Shown: positions 43,073-53,406, counted from the first letter of the stretch. The stretch: DNA of 64,000 bases from Aliarcobacter thereius LMG 24486 (GCF_004214815.1 NZ_CP035926.1:1240001-1304000); one strand, 5' to 3'. Translations and numbers: made by a program. The notes: a model not told the origin generated them from the sequence alone.

Positions 43073-43261
43073 ATGTGTATAAATGATTTAGAAATTAATA
43101 AAGAGGCAAAAATAGTTGAAATAAATTGCGATGATATTTTAAGAAATAGACTTTACTCATTTGGAGTAATTAAAGATGAAAAGCTCGTTGTAACAGCAAA
43201 ATCAATAGCTAAAAAAACACTAGAAATAAAAATCAATCAATCAATCAAAAATTGCTCTTAG
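43073..43261 (+). CDS. feoA: ferrous iron transport protein A
   Basis: A 62-aa SH3-like protein of the FeoA family, shorter than the usual 75 aa but with RLYSFGVIKDEKLVV in the expected place. It is a small cytoplasmic partner needed for FeoB function. The last residues differ from typical FeoA ends, and feoB follows after 33 bases. Under the Fur box just upstream. Confidence 0.75.
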   Translation: MCINDLEINKEAKIVEINCDDILRNRLYSFGVIKDEKLVVTAKSIAKKTLEIKINQSIKNCS

Positions 43262-43294
43262 ATCATCTGAAGCTTCAAAAATAAAGGTTGAAAT

Positions 43295-45199
43295 ATGTTA
43301 GAAAAAAATATTAAAATTGCTCTAATTGGACAACCAAATGTTGGAAAGTCTATGCTTATAAACTCAATTTCTAATTCAAAATTAAGAGTTGGAAATTTTT
43401 CAGGAGTTACAGTTGAAAAAAAACTTATAGATTTTAAGTACAAAAATTTCAATATTCAAATCATTGATTTACCAGGAACATACTCTTTAAATAGTTATTC
43501 TTTAGAAGAAAAAGTAGTTAGTGATTTTTTAAAAAAAGAGAATTATGATCTTATTTTAAATGTTGTTGATAGTACAAATTTACAAAGAAATTTACTTTTA
43601 ACAAGTGAAATTCTATCTTTAAATAAAAAGCTTATTATAGCTTTAAATATGAGTGATGAAGCAAAAAGTGAAGGTATAGAAATAGATGAGAAAAAACTAT
43701 CTACTTTTTTAAAAACTCCCTGTATAAAAACAAGTGCTTTAAAAAAAGAGGGCTTAATTACTCTTTTAGATGAGATAATTTCTACTTATGAACAAGATTT
43801 AACAATAGAAAATAGTTCTTTTTCAAATAAATCTTTATCAAATAAAGATATCTTAAATCATAAATTCTCCTTTGTAAATAATGCTATAAAAACCTCATCA
43901 AAATTTAAAAATAATAAAGAAAAAACAAATACAGAAAAAATAGATTCTATATTGATGAATAAATATATTGGTCTTCCTATTTTTCTTTTTTTAATGTGGT
44001 GTTTATTTCAATTAACATTCACTATGGGTGAGATTCCTATGGAGTTTATTGAGGATTTAACAAGTGATTTGATTATACAAACTAAATCTTTTTTAGGAGA
44101 TGGTACATTAGCTAGTTTAATTGGTGATGGAATTATAGCTGGAGTTGGTGCTGTAATTTTATTTTTACCAAATATTATAATACTTTTTTTAGGAATATCT
44201 TTACTCGAGAATACAGGTTATATGAGTAGAGTATCTTTTTTACTTGATGGTATTTTACATAGATTTGGACTACATGGAAAATCTTTTATTCCCTTAGTTA
44301 GTGGTTTTGGTTGCTCTGTTCCTGCATATATGGCAGCAAGAACTTTAAAAAATGATAGAGATAGACTTTTAACTCTATTTATAATAGGTTTTATGTCTTG
44401 TGGAGCTAGATTACCTATTTATGTTCTTTTTGTAGGTGCTTTTTTTGATTCAAATAGTGCTGGGAATATACTATTTTTAATTTATATTTCAGGTGCAGTA
44501 TTAGGTTTATTTGCTGCAAAAATACTAAGAATTATTGTTTTTAAAGGAGAAGATGAACCTTTTGTTATGGAAATGCCAAAATATAGAGCTCCATCAACAA
44601 AACTAATATATCATTCTGTAAAAAACAAAGCATTTATGTATCTTAAAAAAGCTGGTACATTTATTTTAGCAGCTTCAATTTTAATATGGTTTATGAGTAA
44701 CTACCCAAAAAATCTTGAATATGAAGAAGAAATTCAAGCAAAAATTGAGCTTCTAAGTTTAGATGAAGAAAAAAGTAAATTGGAGAATTCTTTAGCTTTA
44801 TATAATCTTGAGAACTCTTATTTAGGAAAACTTGGAAAATTTAGTGAACCATTTTTTGAGCCTTTAGGTTTTGATTGGAGAATGGCTGTTGCACTTGAAA
44901 CAGGACTTGCTGCAAAAGAGATTGTTGTATCAACTTTAGCTATTTTATATGGTTTAGGTGAGGAAAATGATGAAACTTCAAATACTTTATTAGAAAATAT
45001 TAAAAATAATATACCAAAAGAGTCTGCAATAGCTTTTATTGTTTTTGTTATTATTTATATGCCTTGTTTAGCAGCATCAGTTGTATTTGCCAAAGAAGCT
45101 GGTGGAATAAAATATCTAGCTTATTTATTTATATTTACAACATCAACAGCTTGGATTATTTCATATATTGTTTACAATATTACAAAACTTATAATATAA
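43295..45199 (+). CDS. feoB: ferrous iron transporter FeoB
   Basis: A 634-aa inner-membrane iron transporter. The N-terminal G domain has G1 GQPNVGKSM (12-20), G3 DLPGTYSL and G4 ALNMSDEA. The membrane part contains the duplicated gate motifs with Cys: VSGFGCSVPAYMAARTL and GFMSCGARLPIY. It is about 70-100 residues shorter than the E. coli protein, mainly in the linker and C-terminus. It is followed by a strong bidirectional hairpin. Confidence 0.93.
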   Translation: MLEKNIKIALIGQPNVGKSMLINSISNSKLRVGNFSGVTVEKKLIDFKYKNFNIQIIDLPGTYSLNSYSLEEKVVSDFLKKENYDLILNVVDSTNLQRNLLLTSEILSLNKKLIIALNMSDEAKSEGIEIDEKKLSTFLKTPCIKTSALKKEGLITLLDEIISTYEQDLTIENSSFSNKSLSNKDILNHKFSFVNNAIKTSSKFKNNKEKTNTEKIDSILMNKYIGLPIFLFLMWCLFQLTFTMGEIPMEFIEDLTSDLIIQTKSFLGDGTLASLIGDGIIAGVGAVILFLPNIIILFLGISLLENTGYMSRVSFLLDGILHRFGLHGKSFIPLVSGFGCSVPAYMAARTLKNDRDRLLTLFIIGFMSCGARLPIYVLFVGAFFDSNSAGNILFLIYISGAVLGLFAAKILRIIVFKGEDEPFVMEMPKYRAPSTKLIYHSVKNKAFMYLKKAGTFILAASILIWFMSNYPKNLEYEEEIQAKIELLSLDEEKSKLENSLALYNLENSYLGKLGKFSEPFFEPLGFDWRMAVALETGLAAKEIVVSTLAILYGLGEENDETSNTLLENIKNNIPKESAIAFIVFVIIYMPCLAASVVFAKEAGGIKYLAYLFIFTTSTAWIISYIVYNITKLII

Positions 45200-45219
45200 G
45201 ATTAGTTTTCTAATCTTAT
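45196..45219. terminator. terminator between feoB and bpt
   Basis: ATAAGATTAG (45196-45205), loop TTTT, CTAATCTTAT (45210-45219): a ten-pair stem covering both stop codons of the convergent genes. Confidence 0.7.
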
Positions 45220-45950
45220 TTATACTCTTTCCAAATTGGTTTTTCAAGTAAGCTTGGTCTATTTTCTAAAATCTCAAAAGGAGAGTAAGACTCCTTATAT
45301 CCCATAGAAAAATGATCTTTAATCCAGTATCCAAGGTAAATATATGGGATATCTAACTCTTTTGCAACTTGAATTTGAAAAAGAATAGAAAATTTTCCAA
45401 TAGATAAATCTTCATAATCATGATCATAAAAACAATAAATAGAAGATATTGCATCTGGTAAAACATCTACAAAAGCAACTCCAATTAATTTATCCTCTTT
45501 TATATACAAAAATTCTTTTGCATATAAGCTATTTCCCTCAACATAAGATTTTATATATTCATCAATAGCAATTTTATGATATGGCCAGTTTTTCTTTTTA
45601 TTCATAAAAGAGTGGTATTTATCATAAAGTTCTAAATGTTCAAGTGTAACTTCAGGTGTTCTAATAGCTATCTTTGTATTTTTATTTTTATTTAATACTC
45701 TTTTTTCTGATTTAGAAAATTTATAGTTTTTAACATCTATTCTCATAGATACACATTTTGTACAAGATTTACACTCAGGTACAAAATGAACTTTTCCAAA
45801 TCTTCTCCAACCTCTTATTAATTTATCTCTATAATTTTCTATACTACAGCTATTTAAAAACTGATATCTCATATCAGATCTCTCATTATCAAAATATGAG
45901 CAAGAACGATTCTGCTCAAAAAATTCCATATCTTGATTTAGTATTTGCAT
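45216..45950 (-). CDS. bpt: aspartate/glutamate leucyltransferase
   Basis: A 244-aa aminoacyl-tRNA-protein transferase of the Bpt type, which adds Leu to proteins with N-terminal Asp or Glu to mark them for ClpAP. N-terminal Cys cluster (CSYFDNERSDMRYQF, ECKSCTKCVSMRIDV) and the GNAT-like C-terminal half with YLGYWIKD are typical. Its start lies two bases from the end of trpA, so the two are co-transcribed. Confidence 0.9.
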   Translation of the reverse strand: MQILNQDMEFFEQNRSCSYFDNERSDMRYQFLNSCSIENYRDKLIRGWRRFGKVHFVPECKSCTKCVSMRIDVKNYKFSKSEKRVLNKNKNTKIAIRTPEVTLEHLELYDKYHSFMNKKKNWPYHKIAIDEYIKSYVEGNSLYAKEFLYIKEDKLIGVAFVDVLPDAISSIYCFYDHDYEDLSIGKFSILFQIQVAKELDIPYIYLGYWIKDHFSMGYKESYSPFEILENRPSLLEKPIWKEYK

Positions 45951-45951
45951 A

Positions 45952-46692
45952 CTATTCGTTTATCTTTCTTTTTATCTCTTTTGCAATATTTGAGATTTTT
46001 TTTATTTTTTCACTACTACTTAAGCTATCATCTAAAAGATGTTTTACAAAAGCACTTCCTACAATAACCCCATCAAGATCTTTTGACTTTGCTTTACAAG
46101 TTTTTTCATCTACTCCAAAACCAATATATAAAGGTGTTTTTGTATATTCTCTAATATCAGAAATTGTTTTACTTAAATCTTCATCTCTTCCACTTCCAGT
46201 AATTCCAGCATAAGCAACCATATAAATAAACTTTTCTGAATTTTCTACAAGCATTTTTACTCTATCTTTTGGAGTTGTTGGAGCTACGAATGTAATATTT
46301 GAGATATTATATTTTTCAAAAGATTTATTATATTTTTGTGCCATTTCAAAAGGCATATCTGGAATAATTGTTCCACTAACACCTAAAGAACTTGATTTTT
46401 CTAAGAATTCATCAAATCCATAATGATAAAAAGGATTCATATATCCCATATATAAAGTATCTATCTCTTTTGATATTTTTTGTGTTACATAGAAAAGATT
46501 TTCAAGTTTAAAACCATTTTTAAGAGCTAATAAATTTGCTTTTTCAATAACAGGTCCATCTGCAACAGGATCACTAAATGGAACTCCTAACTCTAAACTA
46601 TCGACACCACTTTCTTTTAGACTTAATGCTAAATCAACTGTAAACTCTTTGTTTGGATATGAAGTAGTAATATATGCAACTAATTTTTTCAA
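45952..46692 (-). CDS. trpA: tryptophan synthase alpha subunit
   Basis: A 246-aa TIM barrel that cleaves indole-3-glycerol phosphate. Catalytic Glu is in SLELGVPFSDPVADGP, and Asp in TIIPDMPFE; the phosphate loop is FIYMVAYAGITGSG and later VIVGSAFV. trpB is not adjacent, so the trp genes are dispersed here. It is co-transcribed with bpt. Confidence 0.94.
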   Translation of the reverse strand: MKKLVAYITTSYPNKEFTVDLALSLKESGVDSLELGVPFSDPVADGPVIEKANLLALKNGFKLENLFYVTQKISKEIDTLYMGYMNPFYHYGFDEFLEKSSSLGVSGTIIPDMPFEMAQKYNKSFEKYNISNITFVAPTTPKDRVKMLVENSEKFIYMVAYAGITGSGRDEDLSKTISDIREYTKTPLYIGFGVDEKTCKAKSKDLDGVIVGSAFVKHLLDDSLSSSEKIKKISNIAKEIKRKINE

Positions 46693-46789
46693 CTTTTTTC
46701 CTAAAAATAAATTACTTGATTCTATCGAAAACCTAATTAAAATCTATTTTTTGATATAATTAACATCACTTTATTTTAGGATTTTTACT

Positions 46790-47599
46790 ATGAGTATAAT
46801 TAAACATGATTTTAAAAAAATAAATATTACAAAAATAAAAGAAGCAAAAAATAAATATAAATTAACAGTTATAACAGCATATGATGCTCTTTTTGCAAAC
46901 TTATTAAAAAATAGTGCCGATATGATATTGGTGGGAGATAGTCTAAATATGAGTTTTGCTGGTAAAAATGACACTTTAAGTGCAAATTTAAAACAAATGA
47001 TTTACCACACAAACGCAGTTTGTACAGGTGCAAAAGGTGCATTTGTGATTACAGATATGCCTTTTGGAACTTACTCAAACAAAAATGATGCTTTAAAAAA
47101 TTGTGTAAAAGTATATAAAGAAACTGAAGCTAGTGCTGTTAAAATTGAAGGTGGTGAAGATAAAGCTGATATTATAAAATATCTAACTTCAAACTCAATT
47201 GCAGTTATGGGTCATATTGGTTTAATGCCACAATATGTAAGAAGCGAAGGTGGTTACAAAGTTAGAGGAAAAACAAAAGAAGATGAAGAACAATTAATTA
47301 AAGATGCAATTGCTGTTGAAGAAGCTGGTGCTTTTGCTATTGTAGTTGAAGGAGTTATGAGTGATGTTGCAAAAAAAATATCAGAATCTATAAATATTCC
47401 TACTATTGGTATTGGAGCAGGAGCAGATACAGATGGTCAAGTTTTAGTTTGGTCTGATATGTTTGGATTTTTTGAAGAGTTTAAACCAAAATTTGTAAGA
47501 CACTATTTAGATGGTGCATCTTTAATAAAAAATGCTTCAGAAAGATATAGAGAAGATGTTCAAAACAAAAGTTTTCCATCAAAAGAAGAAGAGTATTAA
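46790..47599 (+). CDS. panB: 3-methyl-2-oxobutanoate hydroxymethyltransferase
   Basis: A 269-aa enzyme of pantothenate synthesis that adds a hydroxymethyl group from methylenetetrahydrofolate. Signature ITAYDALFANLL, MILVGDSLNMSFAG and the Glu-containing VKIEGG, IGIGAGADTDGQVLV are complete. It is divergent from trpA and followed three bases later by ruvB. Confidence 0.94.
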   Translation: MSIIKHDFKKINITKIKEAKNKYKLTVITAYDALFANLLKNSADMILVGDSLNMSFAGKNDTLSANLKQMIYHTNAVCTGAKGAFVITDMPFGTYSNKNDALKNCVKVYKETEASAVKIEGGEDKADIIKYLTSNSIAVMGHIGLMPQYVRSEGGYKVRGKTKEDEEQLIKDAIAVEEAGAFAIVVEGVMSDVAKKISESINIPTIGIGAGADTDGQVLVWSDMFGFFEEFKPKFVRHYLDGASLIKNASERYREDVQNKSFPSKEEEY

Positions 47600-47602
47600 T
47601 AT

Positions 47603-48643
47603 ATGCAAAGATTAGTTGAAGTTGAACAAATATCTTTCGAAGAAGATTCAAATGAACAAAGCCTTAGACCATCATCTTGGGATGATTATATTGGTCAAGA
47701 AAAAATAAAAAAAAATCTTAGAGTTTTTATTGATGCTTCAAAAAAAAGAGCTGAAGCTTTAGATCATATACTTTTTTATGGACCTCCAGGACTTGGGAAA
47801 ACAACACTTTCTTATCTTATTTCAAATGAAATGAACTCAAATATAAAAGTAACAGCTGGTCCTATGATTGAAAAAAGTGGTGATTTAGCAGCAATTTTAA
47901 CTAATCTGGAAGAGGGAGATATACTTTTTATTGATGAGATTCATAGATTATCTTCAGCTGTTGAAGAGATTTTATATCCAGCAATGGAAGATTATAGACT
48001 TGATATTATAATTGGTTCAGGTCCAGCTGCACAAACTGTAAAAATAGATCTTCCAAGATTTACTTTAATTGGAGCAACAACAAGAGCTGGAATGCTTTCA
48101 AATCCACTTAGAGAAAGATTTGGTATGCATTTTAGAATGCAATTTTATACAGATGAAGAGTTAGCAAAAATCATTCAAAAAGCTTCAATTAAACTTGGTG
48201 TTTCTTGTGAAGATAATTCTGCATTAGAGATGTCAAAAAGAAGTCGTGGAACTCCAAGAGTTGCTTTAAGACTTTTAAGGAGAGTTAGAGATTTTTCTCA
48301 AGTTGCTGGTGAAACAAAAATATCTCTTAAAACCTGTAAATATGCTCTTGATGAACTAGGAATAAATGAAAATGGCTTTGATGAGATGGATATAAATCTT
48401 CTTGAACTATTAATTTCAAATCGTGGAAAACCAATGGGTCTTTCTACTATAGCTGCAGCACTTAGTGAAGATGAAGGAACAATTGAAGATGCAATTGAGC
48501 CATATTTATTAGCAAATGGTTTTATAGAAAGAACTGCTAGAGGAAGAGTTGCTAGTGTAAAAACTTATGAAATGTTTAGATTAACACCACCTGTTCTAAA
48601 TAGTGATAAAGATGATAATTATAATCAAGGAAATCTATTTTGA
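47603..48643 (+). CDS. ruvB: Holliday junction branch migration ATPase RuvB
   Basis: A 346-aa AAA+ motor that drives branch migration with RuvA. Walker [11 protein letters not shown], Walker B FIDEIHRL, sensor 1 LIGATTRAG and the C-terminal winged helix ([13 protein letters not shown]) are present. It lies three bases after panB and its stop codon overlaps the TTG start of the following membrane gene. Confidence 0.96.
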   Translation: MQRLVEVEQISFEEDSNEQSLRPSSWDDYIGQEKIKKNLRVFIDASKKRAEALDHILFYGPPGLGKTTLSYLISNEMNSNIKVTAGPMIEKSGDLAAILTNLEEGDILFIDEIHRLSSAVEEILYPAMEDYRLDIIIGSGPAAQTVKIDLPRFTLIGATTRAGMLSNPLRERFGMHFRMQFYTDEELAKIIQKASIKLGVSCEDNSALEMSKRSRGTPRVALRLLRRVRDFSQVAGETKISLKTCKYALDELGINENGFDEMDINLLELLISNRGKPMGLSTIAAALSEDEGTIEDAIEPYLLANGFIERTARGRVASVKTYEMFRLTPPVLNSDKDDNYNQGNLF

Positions 48644-49668
48644 AACCTATATACTTTTTAATCCTTCTTGCCTTAATTCTTTTTTATTTTTTAATAGAAC
48701 TTTTTAATCCTTTTCTAAAAGCTATCTTTGTGGCTACTTTACTTACAATTGCTACAAATTCTCTTTTTATAAAACTAAATAACAAAATAAATAATCAAGC
48801 TCTAAGTTCTTCAATCTTTACTTTAGCTATGACTTCACTGTTTTTTTTACCTATTTTGTATTGTATTTTTTCATTTGCTGGTTTTTTTAATCAAATTGAT
48901 CAAAACCTTTTAATAAAAAATTTGACAATTATAAAAGAGTCATCTTTACAATATATAAGTGAATTAAAATTTCTTGATGATTTTTTACAACAAATTGTAA
49001 AAGAGATTGATATAGGAAAAAGTGTTCAGCAATTAGTATCTTTTTCTGCATATTTAGGTAAAAACTCTGCTAAATTTATGGTGGATATGATTTTTATTTT
49101 AATATTTTATTTCTTTTTTACCCTATTTTCAAAGCAAATTGCACAATTTTTAAAAGATATTGCTCCAATAGATAGTAATGATGCAAATATTCTATTTAAA
49201 GAATCTTCAAGTGTTATGAGTGTAGTTTTCTACTCTATTTTAATAAATGCAATTTTTCAAGGTTTTTTATTTGGGATATTCTTGTCTTTTATGGGTTATA
49301 ATGGATTATTACTTGGTGTTCTTTATGGTTTTGCTTCTTTAATTCCTGTTGTTGGTGGTATTTTAATGTGGCTTCCAATATCAATTTATGAAGCTAGTAT
49401 AGGAACACTATTTAATGCAATTTTAATTGCAGTTTATACAATAGTTATAATATCAATAGTAGCAGATACTTTTATAAAACCTATGATTATAAGTTATATA
49501 AATAATAGGCTTATTCAAGCAGAGACTAAAATAAACTCTCTTTTAATATTTTTTGCAATTGTTGCAGGGCTTGGTTCATTTGGTTTTTGGGGTATGATAA
49601 TAGGTCCAGCTATGCTTAGTTTATTTATTTCTATTATGCATCTATTAAAAAAATACTCTAGTATTTAA
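48640..49668 (+). CDS. AI-2E-family membrane transporter
   Basis: A 342-aa protein with about seven to eight membrane helices in the pattern of the AI-2E family (PF01594): an N-terminal pair, a periplasmic loop, and the conserved [18 protein letters not shown] with a later [10 protein letters not shown]. Members are linked to quorum signal export or sodium/proton antiport; the substrate here is unknown. TTG start at 48640 overlaps the ruvB stop. Confidence 0.82.
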   Translation: MKPIYFLILLALILFYFLIELFNPFLKAIFVATLLTIATNSLFIKLNNKINNQALSSSIFTLAMTSLFFLPILYCIFSFAGFFNQIDQNLLIKNLTIIKESSLQYISELKFLDDFLQQIVKEIDIGKSVQQLVSFSAYLGKNSAKFMVDMIFILIFYFFFTLFSKQIAQFLKDIAPIDSNDANILFKESSSVMSVVFYSILINAIFQGFLFGIFLSFMGYNGLLLGVLYGFASLIPVVGGILMWLPISIYEASIGTLFNAILIAVYTIVIISIVADTFIKPMIISYINNRLIQAETKINSLLIFFAIVAGLGSFGFWGMIIGPAMLSLFISIMHLLKKYSSI

Positions 49669-49670
49669 TT

Positions 49671-49700
49671 ATAAGTGAAAGAGTTTTACTCTCCACTTAT
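49671..49700. terminator. terminator between the AI-2E-type gene and the FTR-rhodanese gene
   Basis: Outer arms ATAAGTG (49671-49677) and CACTTAT (49694-49700) and inner GAGT/ACTC form an interrupted stem at the convergent gene ends. Confidence 0.5.
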
Positions 49701-50411
49701 TACATTATCTCCAAGATAAGACATAATTCCATGATCAAAGTTTAATACTTTAGAAAATCCCATTTTTAGCATTATTCTTTGACAATAAGCACTTCTACTT
49801 CCACTATAACAATATAAAATTATAGTTTCATCTTTTTTATCTGTGATTTGTTCTAAAGCATTATAAAAACTAGTTGTAGGAACTAAATAATCTGTTCCTT
49901 CTATTCTGGCTTCAAACCACTCCATCCATTCTCTTGTATCAACCAACAAAAACTCTATGATTTTTTGTTTTCTTGCTTTTAAAAGTGCTTCTAATTCATT
50001 TGAATTAACTTCATCTTGTAAAAGTATATTTTCACATTCTTGCTTTGAAAGAGTATCTATATCAATATTTTCTTCTTCCTCTTTTTTTAAATAGGAGATC
50101 TCTTCACTTTTTGCTTTTGTACAAAAAATACCACAATGGCACATACCATTTTTTGGAATCTCATTTTCTAAAGCTGGTTTACAGGGACAAAGTCTATTTT
50201 CTTCTTCATTTTCAACAAGCATAAAACAGGGACAATATGTTTTACCATAAATAAGTTTGTTTCTAGTAAGTCCCATCTGAATTGATCTATTTAAATCTTC
50301 ATCTGGATTAAATACTAAATTATATTTCTCTAAAACACTATTTGTAAATTTTTTTGTAAGTTCTAGTTCTTCTTTGAACTCTTCTGAATTTGTATCAATT
50401 TTTCTAATCAT
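49686..50411 (-). CDS. ferredoxin-thioredoxin reductase catalytic domain fused to rhodanese
   Basis: A 241-aa two-domain protein. Residues 1-100 match the FTR catalytic (beta) chain with the iron-sulfur and disulfide Cys pattern C60-P-C62, C75-P-C77 and C91-H-C93. Residues 145-241 are a rhodanese domain with active-site loop CYSGSRS (Cys201). FTR normally reduces thioredoxin with electrons from ferredoxin; the rhodanese part would accept or deliver sulfane sulfur. No separate FTR variable subunit or thioredoxin gene is beside it. A combined role in reducing persulfides is plausible but inferred. Confidence 0.8.
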   Translation of the reverse strand: MIRKIDTNSEEFKEELELTKKFTNSVLEKYNLVFNPDEDLNRSIQMGLTRNKLIYGKTYCPCFMLVENEEENRLCPCKPALENEIPKNGMCHCGIFCTKAKSEEISYLKKEEEENIDIDTLSKQECENILLQDEVNSNELEALLKARKQKIIEFLLVDTREWMEWFEARIEGTDYLVPTTSFYNALEQITDKKDETIILYCYSGSRSAYCQRIMLKMGFSKVLNFDHGIMSYLGDNVISGE

Positions 50412-50464
50412 AATTAACCTATATAATATTAAGATAAGTTATGATTATATTTGATTTAAAAGAA

Positions 50465-50496
50465 GATTTGGCTTAAAACAAAGCTTAAGCCAAATC
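50465..50496 (-). terminator. strong intrinsic terminator after the 124-aa gene
   Basis: GATTTGGCTTAA (50465-50476) and TTAAGCCAAATC (50485-50496) make a perfect 12-pair stem with an eight-base loop. On the minus strand it is followed by TTCTTTT, ending the gene at 50506. Confidence 0.8.
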
Positions 50497-50505
50497 ATTT
50501 AAGTT

Positions 50506-50880
50506 TTAATTTTCTATTGATTGAATTGATTCTTTATTAAAAGCCAATAGCCTTGCTTTTGTTTTCATCATTTCTTCAGTTGGATATTGATTCTCAACAT
50601 TTCCTCTTGCAACTTTTACAAAAAAGTCTCTTGAATTTAAATTGAATCCAAAGTTTGTATTTGAAATAACTACTTCAAAAGTACTCTCTTTTGTTTGTTC
50701 ATTTTTTACTTCATTTAGCTTATTTTTTTCATCAACTTGCTTGTTTTCTTGTTTCTGAATCTCTTGTAATTCTTTTTTCTCATCTGCTTTTGCTGATAAG
50801 TTACTCTCTTTTATCTGTTGCATTTGCACCGTATTGTTATCTTTAAACTGATCGATATTTGCTCTTAATCCTAGTTCCAT
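50506..50880 (-). CDS. small protein of unknown function (124 aa)
   Basis: The first 65 residues are rich in Lys, Glu, Gln and Asn and probably form a long helix or disordered segment. The C-terminal part, SNTNFGFNLNSRDFFVKVARG then ENQYPTEEMMKTKA, looks folded and is weakly reminiscent of FlaG-like flagellar proteins, but this is only a guess. No signal peptide. A single gene with a good RBS and a strong terminator, so a real gene. Confidence 0.55.
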   Translation of the reverse strand: MELGLRANIDQFKDNNTVQMQQIKESNLSAKADEKKELQEIQKQENKQVDEKNKLNEVKNEQTKESTFEVVISNTNFGFNLNSRDFFVKVARGNVENQYPTEEMMKTKARLLAFNKESIQSIEN

Positions 50881-50977
50881 AAATGCTCCTTTTCTTAATT
50901 TTGTCTTATTATACTATATTTTTATAAATATACATATATTTTGTTATAATAATTAATTATTTTTACTAGGAAATATT

Positions 50978-53329
50978 ATGAATAGCACTTTTGATTATGA
51001 AAATTTTAAACTATTTTTTATTGGTAAAGAGAAAGTAAATGATGAATTTATACCACTTGTTTATCAAAATAAAGATTTATTGACTCATGCAATAATATTA
51101 GGAATGACAGGAAGTGGTAAAACAGGACTGGGAATCACTCTTTTAGAAGAAGCTTCCATAGATGAAATTCCATCAATTATTATAGATCCCAAAGGTGATA
51201 TGACAAATTTACTTTTAAATTTTCCAAATTTAGATGCAAAAGATTTTGAGCCATGGTTAGATGAAAATGAGTTTTCAAATAATAATCTTTCCAAAGAAGA
51301 GTATGCAAAAATTTTATCTGAAACTTATAAAAAAGGTATAACAAAAGATTTCCAAGAATTGAATAGAATTCAGAAATTAAAAGATTCTTCTGATTTCACA
51401 ATCTTTACTCCTGGAAGTAATGCAGGAGTTCAAATATCAATTTTATCTTCATTTAAAGCTCCATCAAAAGAGATATTAGAAGATAATGAACTATTTATAT
51501 CAATTATAAATTCTACTGTTCATTCTATTTTATCTTTAGTTGAAAATAGTAGTGATGAAACATCAAAAGAGTCTATTTTACTTAGTTCAATATTTCAAAA
51601 TTACTTTAAAGATCAAAAAGATTTAACTCTTGAAGAACTAATAAATTTAATCGTTGCTCCACCATTTTCAAAAATTGGAGTATTTGATTTAGAAACATTC
51701 TTTTCAAAAAATGATAGATTGAAATTTGCCCTTAATCTAAATAAAATAATTGCTAGTCCTTCATTTAGCTCTTGGATAGAAGGAGAATCTCTAGATATTT
51801 CAAAACTCTTGTTAAAAGAGAATAATAAATCAAAAGTAAATATATTTTCAATTGCACACTTAAATGACAAAGAGAGAATGTTTTTCGTAACAATTTTATT
51901 AAATCAAATATTAACTTGGATGAGAAGACAAGAAGGAACAAGCTCTTTAAAAGCTCTACTTTATATGGATGAAATTTTTGGATACTTTCCTCCTCAAGCG
52001 AATCCACCCTCAAAACAACCAATGCTTACTCTTCTAAAACAAGCAAGAGGTTTTGGAGTTGGAATTATTTTATCAACACAAAATCCAGTTGATATTGATT
52101 ATAAAGGTTTAAGTAATATAGGAACTTGGTTTATTGGAAAACTACAAACTAAACAAGATATAAGTAAGGTTTTAGATGGAATGAGTACTGCAAGTGATGA
52201 ATTATTTGATAAATCTTCTTTAGAAAAAGCAATTCAGAATTTAGCAAAACGAAATTTTATTTTAAAAAATATAAATGAAAAATCACTAAAAATATTTGAA
52301 ACAAGATGGGCTTTATCTTATTTAAAAGGACCTCTGTCTAAGAATGCTATTTCATTTTTAATGAAAGATAAAAAAAGTGATTTAAATCAAAAAAAAGAAT
52401 CTTTTACAGATGAAATTAATTTGATTGATATAACAAAAGGAAAATCAAAACCAATTTTTACAAATGATTTAAAAGAATTTTTTGAATATAAATCTCAAAA
52501 TAATGCTTATTATATGCAAGCTTATTTACTTTTATCTTCAAAAATTCATTTTATAAATAGTTCAAGAAATATAGATTTACAAAAAGAGTTAAGTTATAAA
52601 ATATATTTAAATGAAAAAGATACAGAAATAAACTTTGAAGAACTAGAAGAGATAAATATAAATATTTTTGAAACAAAAGAGAAATCAAATAGCTTTTTTT
52701 ATGAAGTTCCAAGCTTTATCTTAAATCAAAAAGACTTAAAAAATATAGAGAGAAGTTTTACTGATTTTTTATATAGAAATATAAATTTAACTCTATATAA
52801 AAATGATTCCTTAAAATTATTTTCAAAACAAAATGAGAGCTTAGAAGATTTCAAATTAAGAGTTCAAGACAGATTAAATGAAAATATTGATTCTAAAATA
52901 GAAGATTTAAAAATAAAATTTGAAAAAGAGAACTCATTATTAGAAAAAAATCTATCAAAACTTGATTTAAAACTACAAAAAGAGAAACAAGAACTTATTT
53001 CAAGTTCTACAAATACTATTATTTCTATTGCAAGTTCAGTTTTAGGAGCTTTTTTTGGAAATAAAAAACTCAGTTCAAGTAAAATAAATAGTGGATCAAG
53101 AAACTCAACAAAAATTTTAAAAGATAAAAATGATTTAAATAATGTACAAAATGAGATTAATATTTTAAAAGATCAACAAATATATTTACAGAACATATTG
53201 AAAGAGAAAATAGAATTGATAAATGAAAATAATAATTTAGATAAATTCCCAATTGAAGAATATATTATAAAACCAAAAAGATCTGATATTTTTAATACAA
53301 ATATTAATATTTTATGGATTGAACAATAA
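50978..53329 (+). CDS. HerA/VirB4-like P-loop ATPase (DUF853-like)
   Basis: A 783-aa cytoplasmic ATPase. Walker A GMTGSGKT is at 42-49, IIIDPKGDMTNLL follows, and Walker B is in LLYMDEIFGYFPP. The region LKQARGFGVGIILSTQNP and the Arg/Gln motif of HerA-FtsK ATPases follow. The C-terminal third is strongly charged, with a coiled coil (about 620-690) and a short hydrophobic glycine-alanine stretch (SSVLGAFFG). Such stand-alone ATPases are thought to pump DNA or proteins; role unknown. No partner nuclease gene such as NurA is beside it. Confidence 0.75.
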   Translation: MNSTFDYENFKLFFIGKEKVNDEFIPLVYQNKDLLTHAIILGMTGSGKTGLGITLLEEASIDEIPSIIIDPKGDMTNLLLNFPNLDAKDFEPWLDENEFSNNNLSKEEYAKILSETYKKGITKDFQELNRIQKLKDSSDFTIFTPGSNAGVQISILSSFKAPSKEILEDNELFISIINSTVHSILSLVENSSDETSKESILLSSIFQNYFKDQKDLTLEELINLIVAPPFSKIGVFDLETFFSKNDRLKFALNLNKIIASPSFSSWIEGESLDISKLLLKENNKSKVNIFSIAHLNDKERMFFVTILLNQILTWMRRQEGTSSLKALLYMDEIFGYFPPQANPPSKQPMLTLLKQARGFGVGIILSTQNPVDIDYKGLSNIGTWFIGKLQTKQDISKVLDGMSTASDELFDKSSLEKAIQNLAKRNFILKNINEKSLKIFETRWALSYLKGPLSKNAISFLMKDKKSDLNQKKESFTDEINLIDITKGKSKPIFTNDLKEFFEYKSQNNAYYMQAYLLLSSKIHFINSSRNIDLQKELSYKIYLNEKDTEINFEELEEININIFETKEKSNSFFYEVPSFILNQKDLKNIERSFTDFLYRNINLTLYKNDSLKLFSKQNESLEDFKLRVQDRLNENIDSKIEDLKIKFEKENSLLEKNLSKLDLKLQKEKQELISSSTNTIISIASSVLGAFFGNKKLSSSKINSGSRNSTKILKDKNDLNNVQNEINILKDQQIYLQNILKEKIELINENNNLDKFPIEEYIIKPKRSDIFNTNINILWIEQ

Positions 53330-53406
53330 TAAAAACCTACTTAAGCTACATTTAACCTTCAATTGCTTATAATTCCACTCCTTTTTGATAAGTATTTATC
53401 AAAAAT

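Noticed and set aside
46790-49668. panB-ruvB-AI-2E cluster as a functional system
   Set aside because: The genes are unrelated housekeeping functions; tight spacing reflects compact genome organisation.
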